A stretch of 30,495 nucleotides of DNA from a virus, in IMG/VR virus record IMGVR_UViG_3300042890_000882, positions 1-30,495 of that record, one strand, 5' to 3'. The notes beneath the pieces are model-generated. The model was not told the origin of the DNA. It ran no database searches and saw nothing but the letters and a program-made list of their open reading frames with translations. Below are positions 1 to 7,528 of this stretch, in pieces (within the stretch, counting starts at the first letter, position 1; each line of letters opens with the position of its first letter). The translations under genes were made by a program, and so were the position numbers.

Positions 1-1113
1 ATAGATATAGCAACTGAAGATGTAGACTTCAGAGGTGTTAACTTCAAGAAGATTATTATAGGGGGCAGAGAGACTTCGTTGACTACTGACATGGGACCTC
101 AATGGCAACCGTGGATGGCTATTCGTGAATGGGTTTCCAACAGCATAGACGAAGGGGGTTACAATCTTATTCAAGAGACTGATACTGTTCAAGGTAGAAA
201 GGGACATACTAGATTCTTTGTAGAACATGATCCTTTGTTGGATGACATACTATCTAACTGGAACTCTTACTTTGCTTTTGACAGAGAGGATTCTTTGTAT
301 ACTGAGAGAGGCGGTAAGATCTATCCCCAGACAGATCCAGAGAACAATGTTATCTTGTATAGAAAAGGTATCAGGTGTTGGTTTGACGAAGGCACTAAAT
401 CTTTGTTCGAGTATGATTGTGCAGAGTTTGAGATCAATGAGAGCAGGTTGATTGACAGTCTATTCAATGCAGAGTACAAGGTAGCCAAGATGTTGAACAG
501 ATGTACAAGTGTTCACGTAGCATCTACCATACTAGAAAAAGCATTTGTTGACAACACTTGGGAGTCTAGACTTCCTTGGAGATGGGGCATCGGTGGTATA
601 CTCAGCCCTACTTGGAGAGAAGCTATTGATAACAAGTGTATTATTGTAGACAATGTATCTGGGTATTTCATGGAGATTCAACAGTCCAAGCCTTGCTACA
701 TCGTTAGCGTAGAGATGGCAATGGCTATCAGAAATGCTTTCCCTGATGTCAAGATCTATGGACTAGATGATTCTGGATTTGCTATAGGATACAAAGCAGT
801 TACTCCAACTAACAAGCAGCAGTTCATACTGGATGAGGCGACTAAGTTCTGTGAAGAGTGTCAGTATCAAGTAGGGTATCCTATACAAGTCGTAGAGTTT
901 GAAGAGAGGGAAGTACTTGGCAGGGCTCATCAAGGAACAATACTATTGTCTACTAGAATCTTTGACATGGGTAGGAAACAAGTTGTAGTTACTCTTATAG
1001 AAGAGAACGAGCATCTTAAGACTGGTCTCAAGGATTGTTCAAGGGCATTTCAAAATCATCTATTCAATCTATTCCTTACAGAGAAAGAAGAAAGGTTTGG
1101 ATTCTTTCTATAA
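1..1113 (+). CDS. GHKL-like ATPase, 5'-truncated
   Basis: The reading frame is open from base 1, so the gene enters from the left and only its C-terminal 370 residues are seen; the TTG at 79 is internal. The segment REWVSNSIDEGG fits the N-box of GHKL ATPases (E-x-x-x-N-x-x-D), which binds Mg-ATP. Further on, ILYRKGIRCWFDEGTKSLF followed by EINESRLI resembles the part after the ATP-lid in phage proteins annotated as ATP-binding. The glycine-rich G1/G2 boxes cannot be clearly placed. The N-box is what I see; the family assignment rests on it plus the downstream resemblance. Role in the phage is unknown. A/C-rich spacer and a small gene follow. Confidence 0.5.
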   Translation: MDIATEDVDFRGVNFKKIIIGGRETSLTTDMGPQWQPWMAIREWVSNSIDEGGYNLIQETDTVQGRKGHTRFFVEHDPLLDDILSNWNSYFAFDREDSLYTERGGKIYPQTDPENNVILYRKGIRCWFDEGTKSLFEYDCAEFEINESRLIDSLFNAEYKVAKMLNRCTSVHVASTILEKAFVDNTWESRLPWRWGIGGILSPTWREAIDNKCIIVDNVSGYFMEIQQSKPCYIVSVEMAMAIRNAFPDVKIYGLDDSGFAIGYKAVTPTNKQQFILDEATKFCEECQYQVGYPIQVVEFEEREVLGRAHQGTILLSTRIFDMGRKQVVVTLIEENEHLKTGLKDCSRAFQNHLFNLFLTEKEERFGFFL

Positions 1114-1132
1114 CAAATAAAACAAAAACAAA

Positions 1133-1255
1133 ATGGGAACTCCACTACTACACTCTAGATCCTCAGTAAAGAAATACGGAGGAGAGATTAAAGAAAGTAC
1201 ACAGAGATCAGACAAAAAATCAGTATTAGTACGCATCTACATGGCTTGTATTTAA
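1133..1255 (+). CDS. 40-residue short paralog of the DUF6915-like protein N-terminus
   Basis: A short frame preceded by the A/C-rich leader (aacaaaaacaaa) common in this genome. It begins MGTPLLHSRSSVKKYGG, which matches the start of the gene at 3586 (MGTPLLHARSSVKKYGG) except for one residue. The DNA differs at many third positions, so the peptide itself seems conserved. After residue 17 the two diverge and this copy ends after about 23 basic residues with no resemblance to the longer protein. It may be a truncated, still translated duplicate or a decayed gene. No function can be assigned. Confidence 0.55.
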   Translation: MGTPLLHSRSSVKKYGGEIKESTQRSDKKSVLVRIYMACI

Positions 1256-1306
1256 AATAACTTTATGTTTTAAAACCTTATGGTGTATAGGCAACCAACA
1301 ATTATT

Positions 1307-1510
1307 ATGACTTCAGTTTATAAAACAACTACAGAAATAGTTAATGGAGATTATTGTCCGCTACCTATTGGAATCATACCAAATCAAATGGGTATTAATC
1401 TATGTTCTGTTGCTGGTGTTTCCTGGGAAAAGAAAGATGACGGCCAATTGATAAGCCTTAAAATTCACTTCATTCCTGCTTCCCCTTTAGATAACAATCA
1501 AAATAATTAA
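1307..1510 (+). CDS. hypothetical protein, 67 aa
   Basis: Not recognised. I chose the ATG at 1307 (protein begins MTSVYKTTTEIVNG) over the in-frame ATG at 1280 because it follows an AT-rich stretch (aacaattatt) like other starts here, while 1280 follows a poor context. The protein is neutral, with one cysteine pair spaced widely and no membrane segment. It ends in an Asn/Gln-rich tail two bases before the next gene, so the two are probably cotranscribed. The gap from 1256 to 1306 holds no clear promoter. Confidence 0.5.
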   Translation: MTSVYKTTTEIVNGDYCPLPIGIIPNQMGINLCSVAGVSWEKKDDGQLISLKIHFIPASPLDNNQNN

Positions 1511-1512
1511 TT

Positions 1513-1743
1513 ATGGGATACAGAATTATTGAAAGGCAAGATTACAAAGGTAGATGGAATTTTATTTGTGAAGAACACAATGGTAGGCTTTGGACTGAAG
1601 CAAAAATATATAAGAAGAATCCATCTTGGTGGGATGTATGGGCTGGTACTCATGTTAGGATTGCAGCATTTGATACTCTTGAAGAAGCTAAGGCTTTTAT
1701 AAAAGCAGAAAAAGAATCAGAACCTAAGGTACATTACGTTTAA
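1513..1743 (+). CDS. hypothetical protein, 76 aa, Trp-rich
   Basis: A compact frame starting two bases after the previous stop, with the leader aataattaatt. It has a basic N-terminal half with several tryptophans (GRWNF, NPSWWDVWAG) and ends in a helix-like acidic stretch (TLEEAKAFIKAEKESE). The pattern of short beta-strands followed by DTLEEAKAFI is common in small phage proteins, but I do not recognise a family. No signal peptide or membrane segment. It precedes a TAA triplet array and the gene at 1776. Confidence 0.6.
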   Translation: MGYRIIERQDYKGRWNFICEEHNGRLWTEAKIYKKNPSWWDVWAGTHVRIAAFDTLEEAKAFIKAEKESEPKVHYV

Positions 1744-1747
1744 AAAA

Positions 1748-1765
1748 TAATAATAATAATAATAA
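1748..1765 (+). repeat. TAA triplet microsatellite
   Basis: Six consecutive TAA triplets lie directly after the stop of the gene at 1513 and before the leader of the gene at 1776. It places stop codons in one frame and could vary in length by slippage. No function is implied. Confidence 0.85.
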
Positions 1766-1775
1766 AACAAATGTT

Positions 1776-2300
1776 ATGAAAAAAGTTTATAAATATCCAT
1801 TAAGTAGTCATGATTGTATTTTACAATTACCTAAAGATTCAGAAATCCTAACAGTAAAATTACAAAATGAAATTCCAACTCTTTGGGCTTTAGTAGATCC
1901 AAATACATCTGAATTAGAAGAAAGATATATTTGTACTATAGGTACTGGGTGGGATGCTGAAGATGATATGAAATATATTACAACATATGTTGATGGACAT
2001 TTTGTATGGCATGTACTTGAATTAATAAAAATAAAAAACAAACAAACTATGACACAACAAAATCAAAGCAAGACAGTAGAACTACCTGAAGAAATAAAAA
2101 ATGAGGTAATAAAAGATCTTGAAGGTAAAGTTTTTGATATAGAAGAGGAATATACAGTACATATTTTGACTCCTAGAGAGCGAGCGAGATTGTGTTTAAA
2201 AATTAAACCAGGAGTAAAATTTGCTGCTCATGTTGAAGATAATGAAAAAGTGATGGATTATCATAATATTCCCAGATACATTTTACTTGAAAAAAATTAA
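1776..2300 (+). CDS. DUF7352-like domain fused to a second small domain
   Basis: The first 85 residues (MKKVYKYPLSSHD..., LPKDSEIL, LWALVDPN, GTGWDAEDD, ending near HVLEL) have the order seen in the small phage family DUF7352, usually a free-standing protein of about this length. The link after HVLEL is encoded by an A/C-rich stretch (aaaaacaaacaaact) identical in style to the intergenic leaders here, followed by an in-frame ATG at 2049. The second part, MTQQNQSKTVELPEEIK onward, then looks like a separate gene of 83 residues. Two genes probably became one frame by loss of a stop; translation may still start at 2049 too. Family call is by pattern only. Confidence 0.6.
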   Translation: MKKVYKYPLSSHDCILQLPKDSEILTVKLQNEIPTLWALVDPNTSELEERYICTIGTGWDAEDDMKYITTYVDGHFVWHVLELIKIKNKQTMTQQNQSKTVELPEEIKNEVIKDLEGKVFDIEEEYTVHILTPRERARLCLKIKPGVKFAAHVEDNEKVMDYHNIPRYILLEKN

Positions 2301-2310
2301 AGAAACAATC

Positions 2311-2481
2311 ATGGACCCAGTGATATTAGCATTAACATCATTTGTAATTTTATTTTTAGCAGTTAGGTTATATCAACATATTCGTGTGTATTATTTACGA
2401 TGGAAAGTTAATAAACTTGAACGAGAGATACAACAATTAAGGAATAGAATAAATAAAACAAGTAGACTATGGCACATCTAA
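2311..2481 (+). CDS. single-span membrane protein with coiled coil, 56 aa
   Basis: I start at the ATG at 2311 (MDPVILALTSFVILFLAV) because the upstream in-frame ATG at 2287 lies inside the preceding gene. Residues 3-20 form one hydrophobic segment, followed by a basic stretch (RWKVNK) and a heptad-like helix (LEREIQQLRNRINK). This is a type of small inner-membrane protein found often in phages. It could be spanin-like or a host-membrane effector, but nothing specific shows which. It overlaps the next gene by 13 bases. Confidence 0.6.
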   Translation: MDPVILALTSFVILFLAVRLYQHIRVYYLRWKVNKLEREIQQLRNRINKTSRLWHI

Positions 2482-2708
2482 CATCGATGGAATTATTATT
2501 CAAAGAATTCAAAATTCTATCAGAAAATATGAGAAAAGCAGGAGACGAAGCTTCCGCTAACTTAATTGACTTCCTGTGTGAGAGAAAAGATGCAGCAATC
2601 ATTGCTGAGAGAGAGCAGCGTATAAAAGATTATAATGCAGGTTATGACGATGCACAATGTAATCACATAAACGATGCGGAGAATTATGTTAATGAATCTA
2701 AATATTAA
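2469..2708 (+). CDS. hypothetical helical protein, 79 aa
   Basis: Begins MAHLTSMELLFKEF and overlaps the membrane protein before it by 13 bases. It is predicted mostly helical and charged, with two cysteines. The C-terminal part contains GYDDAQCNHINDAENY, a type of ending seen in small phage proteins whose function is unknown. No family recognised. Confidence 0.6.
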   Translation: MAHLTSMELLFKEFKILSENMRKAGDEASANLIDFLCERKDAAIIAEREQRIKDYNAGYDDAQCNHINDAENYVNESKY

Positions 2709-2723
2709 TGATAAAGAAAAACT

Positions 2724-2888
2724 ATGATACACAAATTAGTTAAAACCGACAACTACTTATTTGTAGTAGTATATGATTCAAACCGTAAAAAAGGTCACCA
2801 TTATTATGACACCTTTGAAAGAATCATTGCCCACCTTCCACTCAACGGTGCACCTATAATTGAAGGTGTACTCTTACTACCTGAATAA
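2724..2888 (+). CDS. small conserved phage protein, 54 aa
   Basis: A short gene starting at the ATG at 2724. It runs MIHKLVKTDNYLFVVVYDSN and ends AHLPLNGAPIIEGVLLLPE. The start (K-T-D-N-Y-L) and end (AHLPLN.AP..EGV.LLP) are both recognisable as a small protein recurring in Bacteroidota phages and prophages, where its role is unknown. Likely beta-rich. It is the last gene before an intergenic region with a promoter. Confidence 0.65.
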   Translation: MIHKLVKTDNYLFVVVYDSNRKKGHHYYDTFERIIAHLPLNGAPIIEGVLLLPE

Positions 2889-2951
2889 GAAAGATGGGTT
2901 AATACAAATAGAGTAAAACAAATAAACTTAGGTAACTAAATAAAAAGATTA

Positions 2952-2959
2952 TACTTTTG
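2952..2959 (+). promoter_or_regulatory. Bacteroidota-type promoter -7 box
   Basis: TACTTTTG is an exact match to TAnnTTTG. A weak -33 candidate (TTAG at 2928-2931) lies 20 bases upstream. It sits in a true gap and faces the HNH gene at 2993. Confidence 0.5.
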
Positions 2960-2961
2960 TA

Positions 2962-2985
2962 TATTTATTTATGTACAAATAAATA
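2962..2985. repeat. inverted repeat at the expected transcription start
   Basis: TATTTATTT and AAATAAATA form perfect 9-base arms around a 6-base spacer. The repeat covers the expected transcription start of the promoter at 2952 and ends 7 bases before the HNH start codon. It could be an operator or a weak 5' hairpin. Confidence 0.6.
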
Positions 2986-2992
2986 ATCTATT

Positions 2993-3643
2993 ATGAAAAA
3001 AAAGTATGTTAGACACGAGTACTCAGCTGGCGAAATAATAAAAACCAGAGATGGCAATGACACTAAGCTTACTTACATTAGAGAAGGGTCGAAGAATGTA
3101 AAGAGAAGGGTAGTAGTTAGGTGTGTATGCGGAAGAGAGTGGGAATCTCAACTTGGTAACATAGTAGCTGGTAAAGCAATATGTTGTGGTAAAGGTTCTT
3201 GTAGAGTGCCTATTACAAAAGGGGATAGAGATCCTGAGGTAGGTTACAAGGCGTTGTTATACGTTTACAAGAAACATGCTAAAGAAAGAGGGTTCGAGTT
3301 TCATCTAACATATGATGAGTTTAAAATTCTATTGACCCAAAACTGTCATTACTGCGATTCTCCTCCTAGCCAAGTGTATCAACTTTTTAAACCTGGTACT
3401 AGAGAAGTTAGGACTGGTGTACCTGTTACCTACAATGGTATTGATAGGGTTGACTCTAAAGAACACTACACTGTAGATAACACTGTTACAGCATGTAAGA
3501 GATGTAATGTGGCTAAGATGGATCAAAGTTATGAAGACTTTTTAAAACAAGTAATAAAAATTTATAACAATTTAAAATTAGAAAAATGGGCACACCTTTA
3601 TTGCACGCAAGAAGTTCCGTTAAAAAATATGGAGGAACAATAG
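2993..3643 (+). CDS. HNH homing-type endonuclease
   Basis: A free-standing HNH endonuclease, expected to nick or cut phage DNA at a specific site. The N-terminal part has an RCVCGREW motif (C44, C46) and a CC pair (64-65), likely a zinc-binding DNA-recognition module. The HNH core has C118-x-x-C121, then GIDRVDS around 149-155 with aspartate in place of the first histidine, N163, and C168-x-x-C171. This is the phage type of HNH protein (NGIDRVDS..YT.DN). It has its own promoter-like box. Its last 19 residues are encoded within the next gene, so the original end was probably near residue 196. Confidence 0.88.
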   Translation: MKKKYVRHEYSAGEIIKTRDGNDTKLTYIREGSKNVKRRVVVRCVCGREWESQLGNIVAGKAICCGKGSCRVPITKGDRDPEVGYKALLYVYKKHAKERGFEFHLTYDEFKILLTQNCHYCDSPPSQVYQLFKPGTREVRTGVPVTYNGIDRVDSKEHYTVDNTVTACKRCNVAKMDQSYEDFLKQVIKIYNNLKLEKWAHLYCTQEVPLKNMEEQ

Positions 3644-3975
3644 AAAATTATATACACATTCACCGATGGTTTGACTCAACCAAAGGGCACATGCCAGTAT
3701 TCAAACATCGTGCTATCTTACATAACTCTTTTGGTATGTTACTAGCAGAGCAAGTGTTTGGTGACTACATCACTAACTCAGATGGTAAGATGGTAGAGGT
3801 TAGACAGATCGCTTACGATCATATCTTTGAAGACTGTGGGTTTGTACCTACGGTAGAAGATTGGTTGAAAGGTTTACAAGTCCAACCTTGGATGATGAAA
3901 GCTGATGAGACTAGGAAAGTAAAAGCATCTCTTGATTTATCAGAAATAAAAGAAACAACAAATGAAAGACCTTAA
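3586..3975 (+). CDS. DUF6915-like phage protein
   Basis: A 129-residue protein whose order of motifs (VKKYGG, HRWFDSTKGHMPVFKHRA, LHNSFGMLLAEQVFGD, TVEDWLKGL, QPWM) matches the DUF6915 family known from phages and some bacteria; function unknown. Length fits the family plus a short tail. The start overlaps the HNH gene by 58 bases, yet the leader (taaaattagaaaa) is a normal one for this genome. A short relative of its N-terminus lies at 1133. It overlaps the next gene by 14 bases. Confidence 0.75.
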   Translation: MGTPLLHARSSVKKYGGTIENYIHIHRWFDSTKGHMPVFKHRAILHNSFGMLLAEQVFGDYITNSDGKMVEVRQIAYDHIFEDCGFVPTVEDWLKGLQVQPWMMKADETRKVKASLDLSEIKETTNERP

Positions 3976-4621
3976 AGAAAGATTAGACGAATTAGTTAAA
4001 GAAGGTAATGAAATCAGAGTAACTTGGGATGGAGGTAATGATAGTGGCACCATAACTGTCTATGTTGGAGATAAAGAACTTGACTATGGAGATAGTCTAG
4101 AGTCTGAGATATCTGGTGTGATAGACGATGCTTTAGATTATGGCAGTTGGGCTGGAGACTTTAGCGCTCACGGAGAAGTGCTTTATGACTCAGAGCAGGG
4201 CGCCTTCGTTGGAGAGGGGGAAGAAATTACTAGTGACTATACAAGTACAGATTGTGAGATAGAAGTTAAAGTTCCTAAGGCTTTAAACTTCGACAGTATC
4301 ACTATAGAATCTACTGGTGACTGGGAGTACGATCCTATCCACATTACATGCAGATTCAATATCAGTAATGGTCCTGTATTTGAGGAACACATAGATTTAC
4401 AAAGGGAAATAGAGGAGTCCATAGAACATGCTGTAACAGGTGAGATAAGTAATTTGAATTGTACTGTTGGCAGTGTGTATAATGACTGGGTTATAAACAG
4501 AGACGAGATGAAAGAAGTTGGAGAGTATTTGGTATATGTTATAGACTCTTTAGGATATGAAGATAAAGTATCCCACTCTAAGGAACATGAAATATCTGTA
4601 GTAGGTAGAGAAATGTATTAA
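3962..4621 (+). CDS. acidic protein, tandem paralog A
   Basis: 219 residues, strongly acidic. It shares a layout with the following gene: helical start, then VTWDGGNDSG (ITWEGGNDDG in the neighbour), then GSWAGDFSAHGE (YSFAGDFSCSGE), then VPKALNFDSI (IPKDLWFDSI), then ISNGPVFEEHI (ISNGPVSEDHI). The first part resembles DUF6878-like proteins. No catalytic motif is evident. The acidity might suggest DNA mimicry or a scaffold, but that is speculation. Cotranscribed with its paralog. Confidence 0.75.
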   Translation: MKDLKERLDELVKEGNEIRVTWDGGNDSGTITVYVGDKELDYGDSLESEISGVIDDALDYGSWAGDFSAHGEVLYDSEQGAFVGEGEEITSDYTSTDCEIEVKVPKALNFDSITIESTGDWEYDPIHITCRFNISNGPVFEEHIDLQREIEESIEHAVTGEISNLNCTVGSVYNDWVINRDEMKEVGEYLVYVIDSLGYEDKVSHSKEHEISVVGREMY

Positions 4622-4640
4622 AAAAATAAAACAAAACAGT

Positions 4641-5315
4641 ATGACTAGAAAAGAACTAGTAGAAGCCCTAGTAAAAAAGCACGGCACTACTGACATTAAA
4701 ATTACATGGGAAGGTGGTAACGATGATGGGTGTTATGACCTTTTCATAAAAGGAGAATCTATCGATTGTTATAGAGATAGAGAGTCTTTAGAGTATAAAC
4801 TGATTGATCAAATATCAGAAGACATAGGATATTATTCATTTGCAGGAGACTTCTCTTGTAGTGGAGAAGCAAGTCTAAGTGATGATGCTACTGCTTTTAT
4901 AGGGGAGGATTCTTACACAGAGAATCAGGACTATAATCATTCGTTTAAATCTCCTCTCAAAATCAAGATACCTAAAGACTTATGGTTTGATTCTATTGCG
5001 ATCCACGTTCATGGATATGGTGAGGATGTTGCAGCAGAGGTTAGACTTCTAATAAGTAACGGACCAGTATCTGAGGATCATATAAAGTTTGAGAAAGATA
5101 CTGAAGCCTACCTTAGAGGGGAAGTAGAAGCAGCTCTAGATAGCCCAGAGGTATGTAGTGATTACTGTGAGGTAAATAACATATACATGGAACTAAATCA
5201 AAGTGCTTCACAATTAACTCAAGATAGTGAAGGAAACTATGAAGTACTCATAGAAGATTTTAGTTACTCCAGATACACAGACGAAGATAAAGATATACGC
5301 ATTCCAATTTCATAA
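4641..5315 (+). CDS. acidic protein, tandem paralog B
   Basis: 224 residues, paralog of the gene just upstream with the same blocks in the same order (ITWEGGNDDG, FAGDFS, IPKDLWFDSI, LISNGPV.EDHI). Sequence identity looks moderate, so the duplication is old and both copies have been kept. The leader aaaataaaacaaaacagt is typical here. It is acidic, with no signal peptide or membrane segment. A DUF6878-like N-terminal part is possible. Function unknown. Confidence 0.75.
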   Translation: MTRKELVEALVKKHGTTDIKITWEGGNDDGCYDLFIKGESIDCYRDRESLEYKLIDQISEDIGYYSFAGDFSCSGEASLSDDATAFIGEDSYTENQDYNHSFKSPLKIKIPKDLWFDSIAIHVHGYGEDVAAEVRLLISNGPVSEDHIKFEKDTEAYLRGEVEAALDSPEVCSDYCEVNNIYMELNQSASQLTQDSEGNYEVLIEDFSYSRYTDEDKDIRIPIS

Positions 5316-5338
5316 TCACAAAACAAAAAAACAAAACA

Positions 5339-6088
5339 ATGAAACAGTTCGATTTCAGAAAAGCAAACTACACAGTTTCAGGAGTCGCTGGCATGTCTTT
5401 GGACGAGGCTATGCGACTTTGGAAAACCAAGTTCCCAACCTATGAACACTTCAGAAGGGCAGTGATAAAGTCAGATGCCTTGTTGGAGTTTGGATCTTTT
5501 GTAAAAGATATGTGGGACGACATCAATCCTATTACAGTAAAGGAAGCCTTCGAACAGAAGAACGCAGAGATGAGAAGAATCTTCTTTGATTGTATTGGTG
5601 TGGTTGAGTTATTCAAAGCAGCTAATCCAAAGCTGTTGGACAAGCAAGTACTTAAGAAACATCGTAAGCGTTGGGATGACAAGAATGACATCTATGACTA
5701 TGAGTTCGAAGATGTATATGAGTTGTACTCAATTGATCCTAACGAACTTTACAAAGGTACAGAGACTGACAACTCTAGATGGAGAGCTAGGTCTAAGTAC
5801 ATTGCAGTACGTTGCTGGTGTACCACAACCAATCGTGAGTATTGGATCTATGTTCCAGAAACAGCAGCTTTGACTGATGGCTATAGAGAGTGGGATGAAG
5901 ATGATAAAAAGAGGTATGATGCTATCAAAGCTATTGCGTGGACTATCAGACTAGACATCGACAAGCCTGAGAGAATCTATCGTCAAGGTGATATCATCAT
6001 TGCTAAAGAGGGGCCTAACTCTAAGAAAGTGAATCAGTACCATCTATCTAAAGATCAGTATCTCAGCTTGATGTATTCTGAAACCTAA
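5339..6088 (+). CDS. conserved phage protein, 249 aa
   Basis: Not assigned to a named function. The C-terminal half has a distinctive order: DVYELYSID, KYIAVRCWCTTTNREYWIYVP, IKAIAWTIRLD, ERIYRQGDIIIAKEG and the ending YHLSKDQYLSLMYSET. I recall proteins with these blocks from Bacteroidota phages and prophages as hypothetical. The N-terminal half is basic and helical. No membrane segment. The leader is strongly A/C-rich (acaaaacaaaaaaacaaaaca). The gene ends four bases before the next. Confidence 0.75.
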   Translation: MKQFDFRKANYTVSGVAGMSLDEAMRLWKTKFPTYEHFRRAVIKSDALLEFGSFVKDMWDDINPITVKEAFEQKNAEMRRIFFDCIGVVELFKAANPKLLDKQVLKKHRKRWDDKNDIYDYEFEDVYELYSIDPNELYKGTETDNSRWRARSKYIAVRCWCTTTNREYWIYVPETAALTDGYREWDEDDKKRYDAIKAIAWTIRLDIDKPERIYRQGDIIIAKEGPNSKKVNQYHLSKDQYLSLMYSET

Positions 6089-6092
6089 TCAA

Positions 6093-6545
6093 ATGACACA
6101 AAGAAAAAAGAAACCGACTCACTACTACTTAATAAAGACTATTGACTACCACTCCAAAGATTGGTATTCATACGTACCAGATAAGGTATTACTTGTTTTT
6201 AGTAATGATGATATAGAAAAAATAAAGTATCTAACGGAGTATTGCAGTGATGATATGGGTGTATATAATAGGAACGATGAGGGAGTACATATATCTATAA
6301 ACTATCCTATAGAAGTTGAGGAAATATATTTCTCAGATCCAGAAGAGAATATGGAGGATGATGGCTGTATCTTTAATCCCTCAGGGTCTAAGATAATCAT
6401 TCATCCAGGATACTTATATTATAAGGCAAGTGATGATTCGGATCCATCGTTCTTTATAGAAACTGAGATACTTCTTAAAGATCTTAAACCTGTGGAAGAG
6501 TGGGTATTCGAATTTAAACAAGAAGAAAATTGTTTGGAAAATTAA
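6093..6545 (+). CDS. hypothetical acidic protein, 150 aa
   Basis: Begins MTQRKKKPTHYYLIKTIDYH, basic at first and strongly acidic later (PEENMEDDGC). Alternating beta-strands are likely, with an aromatic-rich middle. No family recognised and no catalytic motif seen. Four-base gap from the previous gene, so part of the same operon. The downstream gap carries two copies of TTATTAAC four bases apart (6553-6572), too weak to call an operator. Confidence 0.65.
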   Translation: MTQRKKKPTHYYLIKTIDYHSKDWYSYVPDKVLLVFSNDDIEKIKYLTEYCSDDMGVYNRNDEGVHISINYPIEVEEIYFSDPEENMEDDGCIFNPSGSKIIIHPGYLYYKASDDSDPSFFIETEILLKDLKPVEEWVFEFKQEENCLEN

Positions 6546-6590
6546 AAATTAATTATTAACTTCGTTATTAACAATCAAAAACAAAACAAA

Positions 6591-6884
6591 ATGGCAAACA
6601 AGAAAGCGTCTAACAAGACAAAGAAAACAGCAAAGCGTCTCTGTCTCGGTGAAGGTGAACACGTATCAGCAGTAACTGGACAGATGATCAAGCACATCCT
6701 TGATTCTAAATCAGAGATCGAGTACGATGCAACAGCAGACAGCATCACCTTCATGCTTAAAGATATGGGAGTTCTTACCCATGATGAGCATGATAGGATG
6801 GTGTTTGAGAAAGGAACCTACCACTCTTACAATCAGGTAGAGTTCAATCCTCTTGACCAGACTATCTCAAGAGTGTTTGATTAG
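6591..6884 (+). CDS. hypothetical protein with lysine-rich N-terminus, 97 aa
   Basis: The first 16 residues (MANKKASNKTKKTAKR) are lysine-rich and could contact nucleic acid; the remainder is a compact alpha/beta sequence (EYDATADSITFMLKDMG). It lies last before a terminator, and it prefers C-ending codons (atcacc, aagcac, ctcggt) more than its neighbours, which may reflect high expression. No family recognised. Confidence 0.65.
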   Translation: MANKKASNKTKKTAKRLCLGEGEHVSAVTGQMIKHILDSKSEIEYDATADSITFMLKDMGVLTHDEHDRMVFEKGTYHSYNQVEFNPLDQTISRVFD

Positions 6885-6910
6885 TTTTGGTTGATTGTTG
6901 TTTGTAGCTA

Positions 6911-6938
6911 GGGGCAGGAGAAATCTTGCCCCTTTTTT
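6911..6938 (+). terminator. Rho-independent terminator
   Basis: GGGGCAGG, loop AGAAAT, CTTGCCCC (8 pairs, one G-U), then TTTTTT. It ends the transcript of the gene at 6591. Confidence 0.88.
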
Positions 6939-6958
6939 ATTACTCTTAAAAATAAGTT

Positions 6959-7528
6959 ATGGAAGCAGTAGAAACAAAACGTATAGGAAAATACGAGATA
7001 GAAATTATTCCAGATAGTGATCCAGAATCTCCAAGAGAGTGGGACAACTTAGGTACAATGATATGTCAACATCGTAGGTATTATCTAGGAGATAAGCACA
7101 CCTATGATCTCAGTGATTGTGGTAGCTGGTTTGATATACAGAAAAAATTAGATTACCCTCCTATCATACTTAGTCTTTATCTATATGATCATGGAGGTAT
7201 TACTATGTCTACTAAACCTTTTGGTTGTCCATGGGATAGTGGCCAAGTAGGATTCATCTTTGCTACCAAAGAGACTTTGATTAAAGAGTACGGTAGAGCA
7301 GACGAAGATATTATTAATAAAGCTAAAGAGATATTAGAAGCGGAAGTAAAAGTATATGATCAGTATCTTACAAGAGAAGTATACGGATATAGAATATATG
7401 AAGTATCTACATGTGATCATGGACATGAACACAGGGAAGAAGTAGAATCTTCTTGGGGATATTACGGAGAAGATATTTGTCTGAAGGAAGCAGAGAGTGT
7501 TGTTAACTGTATAATAAAAAAGAAATGA
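6959..7528 (+). CDS. conserved phage protein, 189 aa
   Basis: Contains ESPREWDNLGTMICQHRRY near the start, then LYLYDHGGITMSTKPF, PWDSGQVGFIFATKE, and a C-terminal E..SSWGYYG. This order marks a family common in phages and phage-like elements, where it is annotated as hypothetical; function is unknown. The C-terminal CDHGHEHREE segment could bind a metal. It is first in a run of tightly packed genes after a terminator. The next gene overlaps its end by 4 bases (ATGA). Confidence 0.75.
   Translation: MEAVETKRIGKYEIEIIPDSDPESPREWDNLGTMICQHRRYYLGDKHTYDLSDCGSWFDIQKKLDYPPIILSLYLYDHGGITMSTKPFGCPWDSGQVGFIFATKETLIKEYGRADEDIINKAKEILEAEVKVYDQYLTREVYGYRIYEVSTCDHGHEHREEVESSWGYYGEDICLKEAESVVNCIIKKK

Noticed and set aside
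6553-6572. Two TTATTAAC copies four bases apart as an operator
   Set aside because: Short, AT-rich and seen only here; likely chance in this base composition.
6882-6889. TAGTTTTG match to the promoter box
   Set aside because: It includes a stop codon and lies before a strong terminator, so a transcript would stop at once.
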